Assembly (NCBI GenBank): GCA_030220185.1
Contig: JASPKZ010004953.1
Span: 372,001 to 436,000 of the forward strand
Reading direction: 5' to 3'
Length of the DNA stretch: 64,000 nucleotides
DNA from: Diploptera punctata
Lineage: Eukaryota; Arthropoda; Insecta; Blattodea; Blaberidae
Shown here: piece after piece, positions 32,462 through 42,982 of the stretch
How the letters are laid out: each line of letters opens with the position of its first letter
Position numbering within the stretch: position 1 is the stretch's first letter
Notes under the pieces: model-generated
Told to the model about the DNA's origin: nothing
Database searches by the model: none
The model's input: the letters and a program-made list of their open reading frames with translations, nothing else
Program-made: the position numbers and the translations under genes

Positions 32462-33104
32462 AATTATCATATAAATATTCGTGATTTTTCTAACGAATTG
32501 AGGATGGTGTGGAGGACCGGAGCGTTCACTTCAGGTCCTCCTGGGAGAACGGGCTGGAGGACCAAGATGGTCCTCCAGAGGGAGAAGGCAGCTCTACATG
32601 GGTAAGATAACTTTTTATTATCATTCTTTTAAATGGTCATTTTCAAACATAAATTTAATTAAAGGACCAAATGGTCCAGAGAACTTAGAATAATTTTATT
32701 GATTGTTAAGAATGCATGAAATTAAGAAGACCTAAGGGTCAATAATAACCAAAGTTGATTCTTTTTAAATGGTTTTGTCTCTCTGAGTTTTATCAAGTCG
32801 TAGTCTTTTCAGCGCATTTCAATATGGCGACTTTAGCTGGTTTTAATAATTTGTTTAATAATTTGTTTTATATGATTTTGTTTTAATATTTCTCCTTATG
32901 TGTTGTTTTATTCAAATAAATAATGTTATTTCATTGTTTACTGTGTTTCTATGTGAGATATTACCACCAAAACCATGGCCAACTGCTTGGGCCAAAGATC
33001 ACTTTAAATATAAAGATCCTTTTTACGCTACGTTACGGCTGGCCTTAACTTCCAGTGTAATAACTCAAAATAAAGATATATTGGAGTTTAACTTTTTTTT
33101 GTGA

Positions 33105-33990
33105 TTTGAATTAAAATGCTTTATACCTCACTCATTTCCAGTCTTCTAATTGTACTGGTTTCAAAGCTTCGGCAGCTTCATCTTCACTAATTTCTTGTCA
33201 ACTGATGTTATGTTGAACAGGAGAACTGCTTCTTCCTCCCTGTGTGGTGAACCAATGAACCTCCGGATCACCCTCTGTGGTGAACCAATGAACCTCCGGA
33301 TCAAATCAAAATCCCTTGGAATTTCGAATTTCATGATTTTTTCTTTCTTGTTTTTTTGAATGTAGATTTTTTTCCCAAACCGTGAGTTCTTTATGTTTTT
33401 CTGTTTGTTCAATTAAACTAGATATTGTATCAATGAGATATTTTTCAGACCAAGCATGAGCAGCTACTGTTGACTTCTCCACCCTGTTGAGGCTCAATAT
33501 GGTAATTAAAACCAACAAAAATGGAAAAAATCAAAGAAGAAAACAAATCAGGAGTTTATCAGATCAAATGCAGGGATTGTGACAAAATTTATATAGAAAA
33601 ATCAAAAATGAATTTGAAAACAAGGATGAAAGAACATCTTAGAAATGTCAAAAATGGTGAAGTGGAAAAGTCAACAGTAGGTGCTCATGCTTGTTTCTGA
33701 AAAAACATCTAGTTGATACAAAAATCAGTCTAATTAAACAAATAGAAAAACAAAAAAAACTCACAGTTTGGAAAAAAAAATACACATTTAAAAAAACAAG
33801 AAAGAAAAACTTATGAATTTCAAAATTTCTGGGGATATTGATTTGATCAGAGGTTCATCAGTCCTGCAACAGAGGGAGGAAGAAGCAATTCTCATGATCG
33901 ACATAATGTCAATGTCAGTGACTGAAGCTGCGTAAGCTTTGAAATGAGTATAATTTGATATGAGGTCGATTACCAAAAACAACATTTAAC
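33105..33990. mobile_element. Penelope-like inverted dimer
   Basis: The minus arm (33105-33490) and plus arm (33490-33975) both encode GIY-YIG endonuclease text in broken frames (plus: GVYQIKCRDCDKIYIEKSK, MKEHLRNVKNGEVEKS). Degenerate hammerhead-like ends at about 33150-33190 (-) and 33920-33965 (+). A 29-bp direct duplication occurs at 33245-33300. Confidence 0.78.
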
Positions 33991-34074
33991 TTACAAGCAA
34001 GAAGTTCAAGGAATGTAAGAACAACTGTGAGGTGGAACAGGCAATTTGTCTAGCCTGAGAAGTGAGGAAGAAGA

Positions 34075-34165
34075 AGAAGTAGGATATGAGGTGAGGTATA
34101 AAACATTTTAATTTAATTCTTAAATTAAACCTCATAGCGATTTTTCCTATAAAAGTTCAATATGT
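34075..34165. mobile_element. Penelope-like terminal fragment
   Basis: gatatgaggtgaggtataaaa followed by aaacctcatagcgatttttcc: a solitary family end without coding sequence. Confidence 0.65.
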
Positions 34166-34172
34166 ATTGGAG

Positions 34173-34809
34173 TATATTTGAAGAGAAAAATTTTTCGCCG
34201 AGACCGAGACTCGAACCCGGGACCCTTGGCTTTCCAGACCAAGTTCTCTACAACTGAGCTACCGAGGCGAGTTGCAATCTAGGCACAAATTTTTCTCTTA
34301 TATACGTTGTAATTCCCTCACGCCAAATGCTTCAAACCTTTGCTTCTATCTTTGCAAATGACGGCTTCTTAGTTAAGAAGACATTTATTGGGAATTTAAC
34401 ACTACTTTATAAAGCCAGTAGGGCTTCTATTGACGTTTTTATTATTAATTTAACACTTCTCACTGAAAGATAAATTATATTTGAAGAGAAAAATTTTTTG
34501 CCTAGACCGAGACTCGAACCCGGTACCCTTGGCTTTCCGGGCCAAGTGCTCTACCAACTGAGCTACCGAGGCAAGTTGCAATCTAGACGCAAATTTTTCT
34601 TTTATATACGTTGTAATTCCCTCGTGCCAAATGCTTGAAACTTTTGCTTCTATCTTTGCAAATGGCAGCTTCTTAGTTAAGAAGACATTTATTGGGAATT
34701 TAACACTACTTTATAAAATCAGTAAGGCTTGTATTTACGTTTTTATTATTAATTTAACACTTCTCACTGAAGGATAAATTATATTTGAAGAGAAACATTT
34801 TTCGCCTAG
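34173..34809. repeat. Tandem array of 304-bp units carrying a tRNA-Ser-like sequence
   Basis: Two full units (34173, 34476) and a third truncated start (34780). Each unit has, on the minus strand, a cloverleaf-like tRNA copy (34196-34269 and 34499-34573). It is flanked by inverted copies of gaagagaaaaatttttcgcc, so the tRNA sits in a larger hairpin. The first copy lacks one base in the D arm region. Confidence 0.8.
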
Positions 34810-34904
34810 AGTGTTTATGTTTGTATGGTCATGAACATCCATGTTTGACTAATGTCATTGAGTTATAGTTCAGAAAATTTATGTTTATACACATTATATT
34901 TCAG

Positions 34905-35173
34905 ATTTGTTTACCTGGAAGATTGTGGCCACATAGTAGAAGGAAATACGATAATGCAAAATGAAACAAACATCAGGGAAATTAAATTTAATGTTTGCCC
35001 TCATTGTGACACACCTATTGTGAAAACACAACGCTACAAAAATGAAGCAAAGTTAATGCATCAGAATATCAAGTGTGCAAGATACGAAATGTATAAAAAG
35101 TTAAACAATATGGAAAATGACTACAGAAAACTTTATCCTTTGTTGAAAAGTACTAATGTGACATGTATGGATG
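34905..35173 (+). CDS. ZNFX1: ZNFX1-like protein, exon (C-terminal Cys/His module)
   Basis: Acceptor tatatttcag, donor gtaagt. Enters with two carried bases (Arg), leaves one base. Reads FVYLEDCGHIVEG, then FNVCPHCDTPIVKTQRYKNEAKL. The LEDCGH...CPxCxxPI..T.RY pattern is the conserved module following the NFX1 fingers in ZNFX1 proteins, which strengthens the family call. A helical basic/acidic tail follows. Followed by an 18.5-kb intron holding a complete LTR element. Confidence 0.9.
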
Positions 35174-35261
35174 GTAAGTTTTTACTCATTTTATGTTTCT
35201 ATTATATATTATGAGATTGTCAATGGCAAGGTCCTGCATGAAATGGTCCCATTAATGAGAA

Positions 35262-35330
35262 GCTCCTACCGTATTTAGGCGTGTATAGGCCGCATCCAAG
35301 TTTTGTGATAATGAATTGGGGAAAAAAGTA
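35262..35330. mobile_element. pogo/Tigger-like end fragment
   Basis: accgtatttaggcgtgtat...ggccgcatcc resembles the terminal text at about 38125-38205 (tgtataagctgcaccc and cacacataaatacagta). Solitary end. Confidence 0.35.
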
Positions 35331-35390
35331 TTTAAGTTATGTAGGTAGGAAATAATTTAGACCTGCAGCAATATATGCAATAAATTCACA

Positions 35391-35945
35391 CTAAATGAAG
35401 TCAATACAAATTAAAGAGTGCTACAAAATGATTCAACAACTTCAAAAACTGCAGAAAAGAATTCAATTGCAATGGATACCTGCACATTGTGGAAATGCTG
35501 GAAATGACACTGCTGATTTTCTTGCCAGAAAAGGCTCCAATTTAATTCAGAATACTACTAAAAGCTTACCTTTCACATCCATAAAAAGAATAATTAAAAA
35601 CAAATATAAAATCAAACAAAACCAAGACCTATGTAATAAAACCAAAGACAAAAAATGGAATATTTTAGTAAAGAAGCCAGATATTATTCCAGAAATTCCA
35701 CGTAAAACTACAGTAGCAAAATTTAGACTGCTTACAGAACATGACTATTTGGCCAAACATTTATATAAAATAGGAATCTACACGAATCCAAATTGTCCTC
35801 TATGCAATAAAGACGAAGAAATGAATGAAGAACACCTACAAACCTGTGAAGTATTACCTGTTGGATCCACCATAGAGAAATATTGGAGAGCAAGAACGCT
35901 AATGGCTTCGGTGCCAAGGCCCAGCATTTGAAAACAACAACAACT
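35391..35945 (+). mobile_element. Non-LTR retrotransposon RNase H/C-terminal fragment (plus)
   Basis: One 178-codon open frame: MKSIQIKECYKMIQQLQ, LQWIPAHCGNAGNDTADFLARKG (RNase H C-terminal His and Asp), then KTTVAKFRLLTEHDYLAKHL and the CPLCNKDEEMNEEHLQTC finger, ending near 35931. The 5' part is missing. Near-identical to 13960-14845 (-). Confidence 0.85.
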
Positions 35946-35949
35946 TGAT

Positions 35950-36900
35950 CAGGAATGAAGAAAAAAGAAAATAGAATTTGGAATCTACAGAAAAGAAATT
36001 CACATTGATAATTATATAAAAGCTATAGGATTTAACCATTTTTCACACAAACAGGCAGTATTTAATAGTTTAACACACAGACTTGTGAATGTCCCCATGA
36101 GCAAAGAAAATTACAATAAAGAGAAAAAACACATCATAAAATTTGCAAAGGATAATGGATTTCAAGAAAAGATGATACACAAGAAAATAAATAAATTTAA
36201 GGAACAAAAAATGATTAATGAAAGTACTCTTCACACAGATAAAGATATTGGTAAAAAATTCAAGAAGTTCACATATCAGCCTTTTAGTATTTGACAAGTT
36301 TCAAAAAATCTTCAACAAATTCAACATTAAATTAGCACCGAAAAATGATTACAGTTTAGGTAATTTAATAAAAACCAACAAAAATGAAAAGATTGAAGAC
36401 TGCAAAAAATCGGGAATTTATCAAATTAATTGTAAAGATTGTGAAAAGATATACATAGGAAAAACAAAAAGGAATCTAAATACAAGATTAAAGGAACGCC
36501 TCAGAAATGTTAAAAATGGAGAAACAGAAAAATCTGCAATAGCTGCACATGCCTGGTCAGAAAAACATAGAATAGAAACCAAAACAAAATTACTTAAACA
36601 ATTGGAAAAACCGAAGGAACTTACAATTTGGGAAAAAAATTATATATGCAAGAATAAAAACACAACTATGAATTTTGAAATACCTGGTGATAAGGGGAGG
36701 GGATTGATTTGGAAGTCAGTCAGCCATCAGATGGCGTGGAGGTCAGTCTGCAGGAGAGGAGGCCGTTGGACATCAGTTGTGAACGTAATACAGCATTGAG
36801 AATGTCACAAATGAAGTGAAGAAAACTCGAGTCTGCGTGGTAGTTAAGAAGTATGAGGTGAGTCAAGAAACAACTAAACAAAAAATATTTATATTTAAAT
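35950..36900 (+). mobile_element. Penelope-like element, RT C-terminus plus GIY-YIG endonuclease
   Basis: Reads from the RT thumb (GIYRKEIHIDNYIKAIGFNH, AVFNSLTHRLVNVPM) through the linker KKFTYQPFSI to the endonuclease at 36394-36740 (SGIYQINCKDCEKIYIGKTK, RNVKNGETEKSAIAAHAW, ELTIWEKNYICKNK). The endonuclease is one of the longest uninterrupted Penelope frames here (193 codons). A stop after FSI and a small deletion near 36718 remain. Ends with the hammerhead at 36793-36836. Confidence 0.88.
36793..36836 (+). ncRNA. Hammerhead ribozyme-like motif, U3-A8 variant
   Basis: GCA, TTGAGAA (36796-36802), stem II TCAC/GTGA, GAAA, stem III CTCGAG (with one extra A), GTC, TGC. Good stem I and stem III. 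Confidence 0.6.
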
Positions 36901-36993
36901 TAATATTGGGAAGTAAACATTATGAGGTTATATCATTAATAGTGAGTGGAGAACATATTTTAATCGACTCACCTCATACATTTTCAAATTTCT

Positions 36994-37037
36994 TTGATAC
37001 CGACGGTTTCAGATAATATCATGTCCTTCATCAGTCA
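36994..37037 (-). ncRNA. Type I hammerhead ribozyme motif
   Basis: Minus strand: TGA, CTGATGA (37028-37034), stem II GGACA/TATCT, GAAA (37007-37010), stem III CC-GTC-GG, GTA, TCA. Stem I TGA/TCA. One mismatch in stem II. Confidence 0.7.
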
Positions 37038-37354
37038 TGGCGTCCACTGATGAAATTCCGTGTTTGTTGATTTCTTTAGTGACATCACCTTTTGTGCTGT
37101 CATCTTTCGTTGGGATTATAAACTTTGTAATTAAATTTTTATCCACCGGAATATCGAAATTCATAGATCGATATTTATATAATGTGTATAAACATATTTA
37201 TTCATTCAGGAGAATAAATATCGATCTATGAATTTCGATATTCAGGTGGATAAAAATTTAATTACAAAGTTTATAATCCCAACAAAAGATGGCAGCACAA
37301 GAGGTGATGTCACTAAAGAAATCAACAATCACGGAATTTCATCAGTGGACGCTA

Positions 37355-37400
37355 TGATTGATGAAGGACATGATATTGTCTGAAACCGTCGGTATCAAAG
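37355..37400 (+). ncRNA. Type I hammerhead ribozyme motif, C3 changed
   Basis: TTGATGA (37358-37364) in place of CTGATGA, stem II GGACA/TGTCT, GAAA (37382-37385), stem III CC/GG, GTA, TCA. Only position 3 is altered (U3 with G8 kept), so a U-G wobble is predicted. Confidence 0.58.
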
Positions 37401-37674
37401 AAGTTTGAAAATGTATGAGGTGAGTCGTTTAAATATGTTCTCCACTCACTATTAAAAAAAATATTTGTCTTATATTTTCCTAAGAAGCAGTGGAAAAGAC
37501 AGAATAAGGCCTAAACCATTTTTAAATCTGGCAATGTTGTAAATTCCAAAGCTTCTGTTGCCAGTTATGTAACGATACATTCGGGTGCAGCTCAGTCATT
37601 AACACAAGGGTAAAAGGACGGTCAGTTGGTGGGTACAGTATTCATTGTCATTCCTGTTCACTGTGTGTAAACAT

Positions 37675-38205
37675 GGGTCGGTGCAGAACAAGTTATACCT
37701 ACAAATTCAAGCTACAAGTGGTGCGATATGCAGTAGAACACCCGAAATAGGACAGCAGGAAGAAAGTTTGATGTGGACGAAAAAATATGAGACGGTGGAT
37801 CCAAACAAAACATGCACTTGAAAACATATCACAACATAGACAATCTTTCCCCAAAAAAAAGCAAAATATCCACAATTAGAAAGAGTTCTCCTGGATTACA
37901 TAAGGAAAACAAGGACAGATGGATTTTCTGTATCCGTTGAAATTATACAGTTCAAAGGCCTTAAGATAGCCAAGAATATGGAAATCCCATGCAATGAATT
38001 TAAGGCAAGTTACGGTTGGGCAAGATTATTTATGACACGCCACGACCTTGTAATTTGGTGGTGTACATCAATGATGCAGAAACTTCCTGATATGTACCGG
38101 TTATCTAGTTACCAGTTATCATGTATAAGCTGCACCCTAATTTTGAAACTTATATTTTAGGTAAAAAAGTGTGACCTATACACACATAAATACAGTATAT
38201 GCACA
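37675..38205 (+). mobile_element. pogo/Tigger-like transposase N-terminal remnant
   Basis: Plus strand, broken frames: MGRCRTSYTYKFKLQVVRYA (N-terminal HTH), LDYIRKTRTDGFSVSVEI and FKASYGWARLFMTRHDL, a CENP-B/Tc5-type second HTH. The DDE part is missing. Terminal-looking text at 38125-38205. Confidence 0.6.
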
Positions 38206-38442
38206 TTTGTCCACAAACTGGAATATCCAATATTAAAACTCCCTATTATTAAAAAAATATAAAGTACTAGATTTCCAAGACTGTGAATGCCCAATCCCTA
38301 CAAGCAAAGGTTGAACAGAATGCATAATTGAATTCTCACTGTTTTAGAAGTAAAATATATTAAATATATGTGGAGCATGAAATTAAAACATTATAATTTA
38401 ATTTATTAAATAATATCTCCCCAATTATTTAATAATTTTCTT

Positions 38443-38847
38443 CTTCTTGTAATCTTGTAAGCCCATGTTTCCCTTAACAGAGATTTAGGCGCTCTCCCCC
38501 TACAGGGAGAATTTGAATCATACTAATTTAGTTACACTTGTTTTGTATAGATGTCATTTGAGTGTTCTGTGGTCAGCGTTCTGCCTCATACTGACATTTA
38601 GAAAACCAAGGTAGTACTAGGACAGGAAAATTCAGTAAATTTTTCTTAGAGACCTTTTCATTCAGGCTTAAGGATCTTTTACAAGCCTGAAAATCTTCAG
38701 ACTCAGGACCCACGGCTTAAAGTCCCTCCCGGAGGACTTGCTCCTTGGATTTTTCCATCCTAAAAAAATCCATCGACCCTGACCGGGTTTGAACCTGCGA
38801 TCCTAGAACCAGAGGCAAGGAGCATAACCACTAGTCCACCGCAGCCG
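38443..38847 (-). mobile_element. tRNA-derived SINE, family C, copy 3
   Basis: Perfect 11-bp duplication ataattttctt (38432-38442, 38848-38858). Same head, body and tail as 27135-27517, with a 23-bp insertion at about 38605. Confidence 0.92.
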
Positions 38848-38925
38848 ATAATTTTCTTAAAAAAACTTAATACACCACTCATGGAATCTAAACAATGGTT
38901 TAAGGTTTTGCATCACAGGCATGTT

Positions 38926-38992
38926 TAACCTTTAGATGCTGGGTATTTAAAATCCCGTACATGTTGCTGGCTGGGATTTAAATCTCCCCACT
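38926..38992 (+). mobile_element. piggyBac-like terminus
   Basis: TTAACCTTTAGATGCTGGG followed by paired atttaaa blocks, matching the inverse of 7664-7722. The partner end was not found. Confidence 0.4.
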
Positions 38993-38999
38993 GAGATTA

Positions 39000-39730
39000 A
39001 ATACATGCTATAGTGCATATATGAACAATTTTTTTTTTACGGAAAGCTATTAGATATATAAATATAAATTATTCATTCAGAAGGGAGTATATTATTCAAT
39101 GTCATGATTAATTTTTACGCATAATAGAGAACTTTATTAAAAATTAATGTTTGGCATTTGAAGGTGACTGTCCCTGTACAGTTACTTTCTCTCTCTCTCG
39201 TAAGACGAAACAGAAAACAGAGATGCAATAGAACATGTATGATGGTAGATTTATGACGCCGTTCAAAGCAAAATTTTAGACTTATTGAGTGACTGGTTTT
39301 TTACCATGTCGACACCATAGAGAACCAAAGGTTGACATGTCACTGTTTTTCTAAGCAAGTCTCGTACACATACAGGCTAGTGCACTCTAGTGATAATATC
39401 ATCAGATTAATTATTTTTCCCTACACGGAGTTTAGTTTTTATTGTAAAGATGGGATTGCGTAATTTACTTACATAAGAAAACATTGTTAGAGAATTATAT
39501 GACTCAACACCTCTTCCAATTTTTATGTAGTATTTTAAAGAAATTATTATTGAATTATTGAGACAAACTGATACTACAATTGAGTTGCCCAGTGGAATAG
39601 AGGCACATGCCACAAGAAAACTATTTTACAGAAAAAAGGAATTTCTGAAAGTTGCTTATTTGTGGAATATGGACACTATGTTTTAATTTTTTAACCAGGA
39701 TCTTGAATTAGATGATGCATTAAATACCTT
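39000..39730. other. Intron DNA, nothing recognised
   Basis: No ORF or named repeat. Could be the interior of the piggyBac-like element that starts at 38926. Confidence 0.35.
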
Positions 39731-39731
39731 A

Positions 39732-40330
39732 TTAAATATTAGTTGAGATACTCCTAGTATTCAGTGTTTTTATGTAATAGGACAGGTAATTTGTGCAAAT
39801 TAAGTAGTGGCATATGCCACACATAATGCCTCTTCTATCTTCAGTGGGTGTATGGACACAAATTTCTGATGTTGATTGACCCTCTTCTTCATCATCAGAA
39901 ACTTTCCTAACACATTCTTTACTTTTCTGAACAGTTGTTAAACATTTAATTGATATTCCGTGGACTGCTAGAAATGCACTTCTATAGACTTCAAGTTCAC
40001 TAATATTAATAACACGAACATAGTATCTGAATGAAACCTTCCTTTGACTTATGTTTGCATCTTTTCTCTTCTTTGCATAACCTCTCTTATCTTCACTAAT
40101 CATTAATGGAGTGAAATCACATGCTATTAGTTTGCAACACGTGTTCCACTATTTACAAACTCCTTTGCTGCCACAATCTTCTTATTGTTATACACTATTT
40201 CTAAGATGTTTTCTTTCATTATCCATACACTTACTTTCATGATGAGTCCTTCTTTTACTATTAACTTGTCTTTTTTCTTCAGAAAAATATTATAGATCCA
40301 GAGGGCAGTGGAACTACATTCTGGTTGGTT
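39732..40330 (-). pseudogene. Transposon-like protein fragment of unknown family
   Basis: The minus strand encodes a 123-residue frame with ANISQRKVSFRYYVRVINIS, EVYRSAFLAVHGISIKCL and an acidic stretch. The pattern (basic segment, aromatic YYV, CxxAF..HG) resembles repeated insect transposon-associated proteins of unassigned family. The preceding 200 bp continue it in broken frames (HHESKCMDNERKHL). No function assigned. Confidence 0.4.
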
Positions 40331-40785
40331 AGCTTCATTTCTGCCAATCTATCAGGAATGTTGACTGTAACCACTTGAGATAAAGAGAAAGAAGGTGGAA
40401 TGTGTCTTTTTTCCATTAGCAATTTCTATAATTCAGAATCTTCAAGTTTTATTATGCTCCTTGTTAAAGAATAGACACATGTCACCATGTAAATAATTAT
40501 TGGAATCGATGCAAGATAGCAGATCTACTTAACCAAAACAAAAAATCACAATCGCCAGATTTGTGGCATGTGCTTCTTTTCCACTGAGCAACTCAATTTA
40601 TACAGGGTTATAAATTATATGGACAATTTCTTTTCCTCTCCAGATTTATTCAATGATCTATCTACAAAAATAATAAATGTTACGAGACTGTTAGATGTTG
40701 TAAACTTCTGTAGCAAGAGATCAAAATGAAAAAAAAAGTGATAGGATAAGAACTTGACCACAATTGTATGGAAAGACAATGAGAT
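40331..40785. other. Intron DNA, nothing recognised
   Basis: AT-rich with no gene or repeat that I can support. Confidence 0.35.
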
Positions 40786-41197
40786 GTAAACCCTTAGACA
40801 AAAAAATTATTTATCCGCAGATTCTATCAACCGATTGGGGAACTTCGTGAGCGCTTACAGAAGCTGTATTCACATCAACAGGTTTTCAGTAATTGTACTG
40901 GGTTGTTTGCTAGTTAATGCAGTGCACACTCAAGCAACATGAAAGAGAGAGTTTGGCTTAGTGTGTTTCCATGATTGAGAGGTTTAACAAACATCATCTG
41001 CATTTGTAACCTCATGGGTTCAATTCCCATTCTACTTTTTCTTTAACTGAATGTTAGAATAGCATTTTGCCTGTAATATAGTTTCATATTTAATTTTATA
41101 TTCGAGTTTTATGGCTTTAATGCACACACAAAAACATAAATTAAAACCTTCTTCTAATAAATAAATGAGGAAAGAAAATATCTTCTAAAATGAAAAT

Positions 41198-41419
41198 TTA
41201 GAAAATTCAAAATATGCTAACCACCTATTCCAATTTAATCATTGTTTCGATCCAAATTTTGAAATTTTACATATTTGTGATAAGGGTAAGAAGTTAGATC
41301 TTTTGGAGGCTGTAGAAGTTAATAAATTGAAAAGTAGTAACAAACTGTTAAATTCTCAACCTGATTTGAATGAATCCCCTTTGGTAAATTTAAATAAATA
41401 TTGTTGTATTGTTGCTTAG
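41198..41419 (+). pseudogene. Penelope-type endonuclease C-terminus, second lineage
   Basis: A 73-codon frame ending TAG 41417-41419: LENSKYANHLFQFNHCFDPN, FEILHICDKGKKLDLLEAVE, LLNSQPDLNESPLVN. The KYANHL..H..D....ILH..KGKKLDLLE pattern is the C-terminal part of classical Penelope GIY-YIG proteins. It differs clearly from the WEKIYI subfamilies elsewhere in the window. Confidence 0.7.
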
Positions 41420-41452
41420 ATCAGTTGGAACACAATTCATAATTTGTTAACA

Positions 41453-41492
41453 TGTCTGAAGAAGGTACATTGTACCGAAACAGCTGTCACTG
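41453..41492 (+). ncRNA. Type I hammerhead ribozyme motif
   Basis: CTGAAGA (41456-41462), stem II GGTAC/GTACC with a 3-4 nt loop, GAAA (41477-41480), stem III CAGCTG, GTC, then AC pairing with GT upstream. 37 bp after the Penelope-type stop codon, the expected place for a terminal ribozyme. Confidence 0.72.
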
Positions 41493-41559
41493 AATTATAT
41501 AATAAATATGAAAATCAAATAAAACTATGTTTTATTTTTATTTAATTAATAAAATGAAA

Positions 41560-42350
41560 ACTTTAACAAAAACAAAATCAATATTGGGTGAGTGAACCCT
41601 CAGCACTATTAACATTCTCAATCTGCGGGGCATTGATGCAATCAAATTTCTACAGGCACGTGGATGATCAGCTATAGCATCCCAGACGTCTTGAATTGGT
41701 GCCCCATAAGCCATCTTTCGTCTTATGTGCATCTGCAGGCCAATTAGAGTTCATCTCTATTTTCATCTTTGCCCATACATTTTCGATTGGATTCAAATCT
41801 GGTGAACAGGGAGGCCAGTCTATCACTCTGATATCCTGCCTCTCTGAGAACCAGTCTGAAACTGCTTGACAAGTGTGGACAGGATGATTATCCTGTATGA
41901 ATTCAATAATTCCATCAGGATATGTCATCCTCACAGATGGAATCAAGATGTTCTCTAGCATAGCCTTATACTGCACATTGTTCAGTGTGTAGTCCAGCTC
42001 TCCACAATACAGCCAGACCTTCCCCAACACGACACAGATATGCAACCATGACAAAATTATCTAGCCACATATTGTGTATCGTATTGAGACCCTTTTGGAC
42101 GATAGACAATCACTTTGCCGTCATGAGTAGAAGAAAATGTCACCTCGTCTGAGAATATTATATTATTCCAATCTGTGATTGTCAGGTGTTCCTTCTTTGC
42201 TACTGTCCATGCATAAAGTCCTGCATCATTTAAACGCCACAGAGCTGTCCGAGCTGATCCAGGGAATTGAGAATTTGCTTTAATTTGAGAAGTAGTTTGT
42301 AAGGGGTTCCTATGGGCTTCTGCAATTAAAACTTCATTCTCTTGGGGATG
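41560..42350 (-). pseudogene. Tc1-type transposase pseudogene
   Basis: Minus strand: TALWRLNDAGLYAWTVAKKE, IIFSDEVTFSSTHDGKVIVY (first Asp), a stop/frameshift near 42060, then FIQDNHPVHTCQAVSDWFSE (second Asp) and DWPPCSPDLNPIENVWAKMK (Glu). I count 35 residues between the second Asp and the Glu, against 34 in classical Tc1. Inactive as it stands. Confidence 0.85.
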
Positions 42351-42982
42351 GAAACTCGTCTTCTTCCTGAACCAACTCGATAATTTTCAATCCATTCCCT
42401 GGATAATTGCACCCACCCCTGAGCTGTAGAATGCAGGGACTCTCAAACACCTTCCAGCCTCACGAGCAGAAAAACCTGCAATGTTTACCAGTGCAAGGAG
42501 CGATTACCTTGTGCCTATGTCCTAGTGTGTGCACTGAGACGTGGTAAAACTCAATATGATTCATTATAAACAAACTTGTTAGGGGCTGTTTCTTTTGCGC
42601 AGACGTCTGCGCATCACAGTTTATTGAATGCAATACATTGAAATTACCTAGAACAAACCCTGAATGTGGTAAATATAATTGTTCCAATAATGATGTTAAC
42701 ATTGATAAAATGTATTTAATTCATAAAACTTTTTAATACAAATATCATGAGAAAAAAAAATGCATAATTGAGGATGCGAACCTGCAACCTTCATTAACAG
42801 AAACAGTGACTGCATGCTTTACCGCTGATCTAACTGGACACGTAGGAGTGTCTTCAGTTCATGCCACACAGTAGCTCAGGGACTGCACAATTGACTAGTT
42901 TCAACCCAGCGCTGTGCCAAGTAGGACTTAGAAGAAATGTGCATTCAAAAGATGACTTTTTTTTTTGTCTAAGGTTGTACAT

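Larger units (their letters stand above)
31476..33062 (+). mobile_element. Solo LTR of the 43381-53455 family, split by a Penelope-like insertion
   Basis: Begins TGTTACGCCTACACTAGGGCC and ends gtgtaata, flanked by the 5-bp duplication ACTCA (31471-31475, 33063-33067). Many blocks match the inverse of the 43381-44279 LTR, including gaccaaatggtcc, catgggtaa and ccaaaaccatggccaact. Diverged by point changes and indels. Confidence 0.85.
36905..37460. mobile_element. Penelope-like large palindrome
   Basis: Starts gggaagtaaacattatgagg, then a minus arm (about 36960-37190) and a plus arm (about 37205-37445) in inverted orientation, joined through a short non-matching centre. Arms include MNFDIQVDKNLITKFIIP-type text and hammerheads at 36994-37037 (-) and 37355-37400 (+). 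Confidence 0.82.
40789..42977 (-). mobile_element. Tc1-like transposon, composite
   Basis: TA on both sides (40787-40788, 42978-42979) and short inverted ends around CCTTAGACAAAAAAA. The minus strand encodes a Tc1-type transposase (about 42350-41560). The interior also holds a Penelope-like 3' end (41198-41520) and tRNA-like snippets at about 40965-41035 and 42770-42850. Inverted repeats are short, so the outer limits are moderately supported. Confidence 0.65.
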
